Of a stretch of 8,477 nucleotides of DNA, positions 6,547 through 8,477 are shown one piece after another. The stretch comes from Bacteroidales bacterium (GTDB lineage Bacteria; Bacteroidota; Bacteroidia; Bacteroidales; JAFGXI01). Each line of letters starts with the position of its first letter. The first letter of the stretch is position 1. Under the pieces are notes generated by a model that searched no databases, was not told the origin of the DNA, and saw nothing but the letters and a program-made list of their open reading frames with translations. The stretch is taken from positions 1 through 8,477 of the forward strand of contig JALSQC010000311.1 of assembly GCA_026985625.1 (NCBI GenBank), in the 5' to 3' direction. The translations under genes and the position numbers were made by a program.

Positions 6547-7458
6547 TTATTCGGTATCCGATATATTAAATCGTTTTTTTATTTTATCAATGTAATTTAT
6601 GTAATTATTAAATTCTTGTTTTTTTAAATTTCGTTTATAAGAATTATCTGCTTTATAAGCTGAATATAATTCTTGTTTTTTTATCATCATTTGTTTAATA
6701 ATTTTGATTTTATCGTTATTTGTTAAATCGGGCACAATTTGTTGAAAGATACTATTTAACATTTTATCGTCGCAACGGTTTACAATATAGCTTGCACATT
6801 TTTTTTTGGGGTTATTGCAAAGTTTTTTAAGGTTTATTCCCCAATCGGTATATGTTAAATTTTTTATATATTTTTTTGCTTTATTATCTACCCACATTCG
6901 TTCTCTTTTTTTATCGAAAAAGTGTTTATAGGTATTTGTATCGACCGATTCTTTTTTTAATGTTTTAATGTTTACTTTATATATAACCGAAAAGTTTTTA
7001 ATATAATCTACAAATTGTTTTTTGTTTTTAATATGTTGTTTTATATAATTAAAATCGCTACTATCGGGTTTTTCCATTTTATAAAACATTAACGAATCTT
7101 GCAGGTATAATCTTACTTGACTAATTCCTAACCAAGTATATGAATTTCCCCGGCTTAAATAAAACTCGTTAAGAGATGCTATTTTTTTTAGTTTGTTTTT
7201 ATTAATGTTAAAATAATAAATAGAGAAGTCTATGTCTTTGGTTTTTGAATGTCCTCCGTCGGGAAATTTTGCAATTCCAACGGGCATTACATAAAATCTT
7301 TTTTGTGCAACAAAAACAAAAGCGGAACTATCTTTATTCCAAGCAATAGTTCCGTCGGTTTTTATTTGTATGTTAATATGGTTAGAATAGCACGATGTTA
7401 AAATAAATATTAATACTATACCATATAAAGTCAAGTAATTTTTTGATGTTAAAAACAT
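6547..7458 (-). CDS. Predicted lipoprotein of unknown function
   Basis: The 303-residue protein has a lipoprotein signal: a hydrophobic stretch (9-20) ending in the lipobox Leu20-Thr21-Ser22-Cys23, so Cys23 would be lipidated and the protein anchored in an envelope membrane. Residues 34-60 (with TIAWNKDSSAFVFV) resemble the opening strands of a TolB/PD40-type blade, and 78-95 read like a second blade (YYFNINKNKLKKIASL), but no full set of repeats follows. The C-terminal half is very rich in lysine and asparagine and probably helical, with three cysteines (214, 221, 229) that could form a disulfide. I do not recognise the family. It starts 27 nt after rubrerythrin with no promoter match between them, so co-transcription is likely. 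Its extreme K/N bias fits the AT-rich genome, and it may be lineage-specific. Confidence 0.7.
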   Translation of the reverse strand: MFLTSKNYLTLYGIVLIFILTSCYSNHINIQIKTDGTIAWNKDSSAFVFVAQKRFYVMPVGIAKFPDGGHSKTKDIDFSIYYFNINKNKLKKIASLNEFYLSRGNSYTWLGISQVRLYLQDSLMFYKMEKPDSSDFNYIKQHIKNKKQFVDYIKNFSVIYKVNIKTLKKESVDTNTYKHFFDKKRERMWVDNKAKKYIKNLTYTDWGINLKKLCNNPKKKCASYIVNRCDDKMLNSIFQQIVPDLTNNDKIKIIKQMMIKKQELYSAYKADNSYKRNLKKQEFNNYINYIDKIKKRFNISDTE

Positions 7459-7485
7459 ATCGATTGTTTAACCCTGACTTTTTTG

Positions 7486-8061
7486 CTAATAATTAGACTC
7501 TTTAATCTCAAAATAAGATTGAGGGTGTAAACAAGCTGGACATGTTTTAGGAGCTTTTTCTCCCTCGTGAATATATCCGCAATTTCGACATTTCCACATT
7601 ATTTTTCCATTTCGTTCAAAAACTTTACCTTCTTCGAGATTGGTATATAATTTTTTAAATCGTTCTTCGTGCGATTTTTCAACTTTAGCAATCATTTTAT
7701 AAGCTGTTGCTATTTCTTTAAAGCCTTCGGCTTCGGCAATTTTTGCAAACTCGGGATATAACTCCGACCATTCTTCGTTTTCGCCCTCGGCTGATGCTTT
7801 TAAGTTAGATAAGGTATCGTTAATTTTTCCGGCAGGATATTTTGCTGTAATTTCTACCATACCTCCTTCGAGGAATTTAAAAAAACGTTTAGCATGAGCT
7901 TTTTCGTTTAATGCTGTTTCTTCGAAAATTGCAGCAATTTGTTCTAAACCTTCTTTTTTTGCTTGTTTTGCAAAAAACTCGTAACGCATTTTAGCTTGCG
8001 ATTCACCGGCAAAAGATTTTAATAAATTTTGTTCGGTTTTTGTTCCTTTTAATGATTTCAT
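7486..8061 (-). CDS. rbr: Rubrerythrin
   Basis: The 191-residue protein is a classical rubrerythrin, a cytoplasmic non-haem iron peroxidase that reduces hydrogen peroxide with electrons from rubredoxin or another donor, protecting anaerobes and microaerophiles. The N-terminal four-helix ferritin-like domain has the diiron ligands at the expected places: Glu20 (AGESQAKMRY), Glu53 and His56 (NEKAH), Glu94 and Glu97 (EGENEEW), Glu128 and His131 (EKSHEERF). The C-terminal rubredoxin-like domain holds one FeS4 iron through Cys158-x2-Cys161 and Cys174-x2-Cys177. Length and domain order match the Desulfovibrio vulgaris protein, and nothing is missing. The ATG at 8061 gives the standard start (MKSLKGTKTE). 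The leader is A-rich without a Shine-Dalgarno sequence, and a promoter match lies upstream. Its presence suggests an anaerobic or oxygen-sensitive host. Confidence 0.96.
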   Translation of the reverse strand: MKSLKGTKTEQNLLKSFAGESQAKMRYEFFAKQAKKEGLEQIAAIFEETALNEKAHAKRFFKFLEGGMVEITAKYPAGKINDTLSNLKASAEGENEEWSELYPEFAKIAEAEGFKEIATAYKMIAKVEKSHEERFKKLYTNLEEGKVFERNGKIMWKCRNCGYIHEGEKAPKTCPACLHPQSYFEIKESNY

Positions 8062-8090
8062 TATAATTTATTTTTTTATTTGTTGTTTAG

Positions 8091-8121
8091 TAAAATTAAT
8101 CAATAAAAATTTATTTACAAA
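8091..8121 (-). promoter_or_regulatory. Predicted promoter of rubrerythrin
   Basis: On the minus strand, TTTG (8121-8118) is a full match to the -33 element and is followed after 19 nt by TAATTTTA (8098-8091), seven of eight matches to TAnnTTTG. Transcription would begin near 8085, about 24 nt before the ATG at 8061. The -33 TTTG lies inside one unit of the 13-bp tandem repeat. No obvious PerR- or OxyR-type palindrome is visible in the gap. Confidence 0.45.
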
Positions 8122-8142
8122 ATTTATTTACAAAATTTATTT
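8106..8142. repeat. 13-bp tandem repeat, about 2.8 copies, upstream of rubrerythrin
   Basis: The sequence has an exact period of 13 nt over 37 nt, with unit AAATTTATTTACA on the plus strand. On the minus strand each complete unit supplies a TTTG preceded by AAAT. The repeat begins within the last two codons and stop of the SnoaL-like gene and runs into the rubrerythrin promoter, supplying its -33 element. It could be slippage in AT-rich DNA or a set of regulator sites. Confidence 0.7.
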
Positions 8143-8477
8143 CGCATTAAAAGGTAATGATGAGTGGTGTAATATTATTTTTAAGTCGGAGTTTTTATTT
8201 TCTGCAATAACAAACGAAAATTCAGCTTTTAATTCTGTATCATTTTTGTCGACAAAAAAATAATGCCCCATTGTAATGGCAACTTTATCAAATATTTGTA
8301 TTCCATGAATATCAAATTGCACATTTTTCCATGGTTTTTTTGCAAAACCGCTATCCTCGGGAAAATTATTATTTCCGCCTATAAAATATGATAATGCTCC
8401 GTCAAAAGTATTGCGAAATGGTTTTTCTTTAGCTTTTGTAGGAGTAAATAATACTTCAAAACGGGATATCCGTAAAA
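8137..8477 (-). CDS. SnoaL/NTF2-like protein, C-terminal part (5' end beyond the window)
   Basis: The frame is open from the window edge to a TAA at 8137-8139, giving 112 visible residues; no start codon is needed inside the window. Recognisable conserved pieces are VLFTPTKA (visible residues 8-15), GALSYFIGG (26-34), FPEDSGFA (38-45), the AITMGHYFF strand (56-64) and the terminal HHSSLPF (103-109). These match a SnoaL-like (NTF2-fold) family found in many marine and environmental bacteria. I recall relatives labelled phosphoribosyl-AMP cyclohydrolase in databases, but no HisI feature is visible and I do not endorse that function. Such folds usually bind small hydrophobic ligands or act as simple isomerases; the substrate is unknown. 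A GTG at 8322 could be taken as a start, but it falls in the middle of the conserved domain. About half of the protein is probably missing, perhaps including a signal peptide. Confidence 0.72.
   Translation of the reverse strand, partial: LRISRFEVLFTPTKAKEKPFRNTFDGALSYFIGGNNNFPEDSGFAKKPWKNVQFDIHGIQIFDKVAITMGHYFFVDKNDTELKAEFSFVIAENKNSDLKIILHHSSLPFNAK

Noticed and set aside
1..8477. A novel defence, mobile or biosynthetic system
   Set aside because: Eight of nine genes are housekeeping, envelope or stress types or small conserved proteins. There is no integrase, transposase, toxin-antitoxin pair, CRISPR-like array or abrupt composition change.

Overview
The window looks like ordinary chromosome from an AT-rich member of the Bacteroidota, most likely Bacteroidales or a close relative. 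The base composition is very AT-rich by eye. Start codons lack Shine-Dalgarno sequences. Intergenic gaps carry matches to the Bacteroidota sigma-ABfr promoter (TTTG, 19-20 nt, TAnnTTTG). The gene content (a TPR-PD40-OmpA protein, a DUF5063 protein and a short RNase D-like exonuclease beside a PUA rRNA methyltransferase) is typical of that phylum. The assignment is inference from these traits; there is no marker gene for the species.

All nine protein genes lie on the minus strand, so transcription runs from high to low coordinates. At the right edge is the C-terminal part of a SnoaL/NTF2-like protein whose start lies beyond the window. Next comes rubrerythrin (oxidative stress), with its own predicted promoter overlapping a 13-bp tandem repeat, followed 27 nt later by an unrecognised lipoprotein. 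A 101-nt gap with a strong promoter candidate then opens a tightly packed four-gene run: DUF5063 protein, 3'-5' exonuclease, RlmI-like 23S rRNA methyltransferase, and a periplasmic TPR/PD40/OmpA protein. These four overlap by 11, 1 and 11 nt. After 54 nt comes an RlmD-like 23S rRNA m5U methyltransferase with a TTG start and its own -7 box, then a small zinc-ribbon protein with four membrane segments, and finally about 100 nt of AT-rich sequence without a gene.

Functionally the window mixes rRNA maturation (two methyltransferases and possibly the exonuclease), envelope structure (the OmpA protein and a lipoprotein) and peroxide defence (rubrerythrin). I see no mobile element, CRISPR array, tRNA, rRNA or defence system, and no convincing sign of an undescribed multi-gene system. 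The points most worth a second look are a skewed codon-junction preference, the translationally coupled operon that links RNA-modifying enzymes to an envelope protein, the unidentified lipoprotein, and the repeat at the rubrerythrin promoter.
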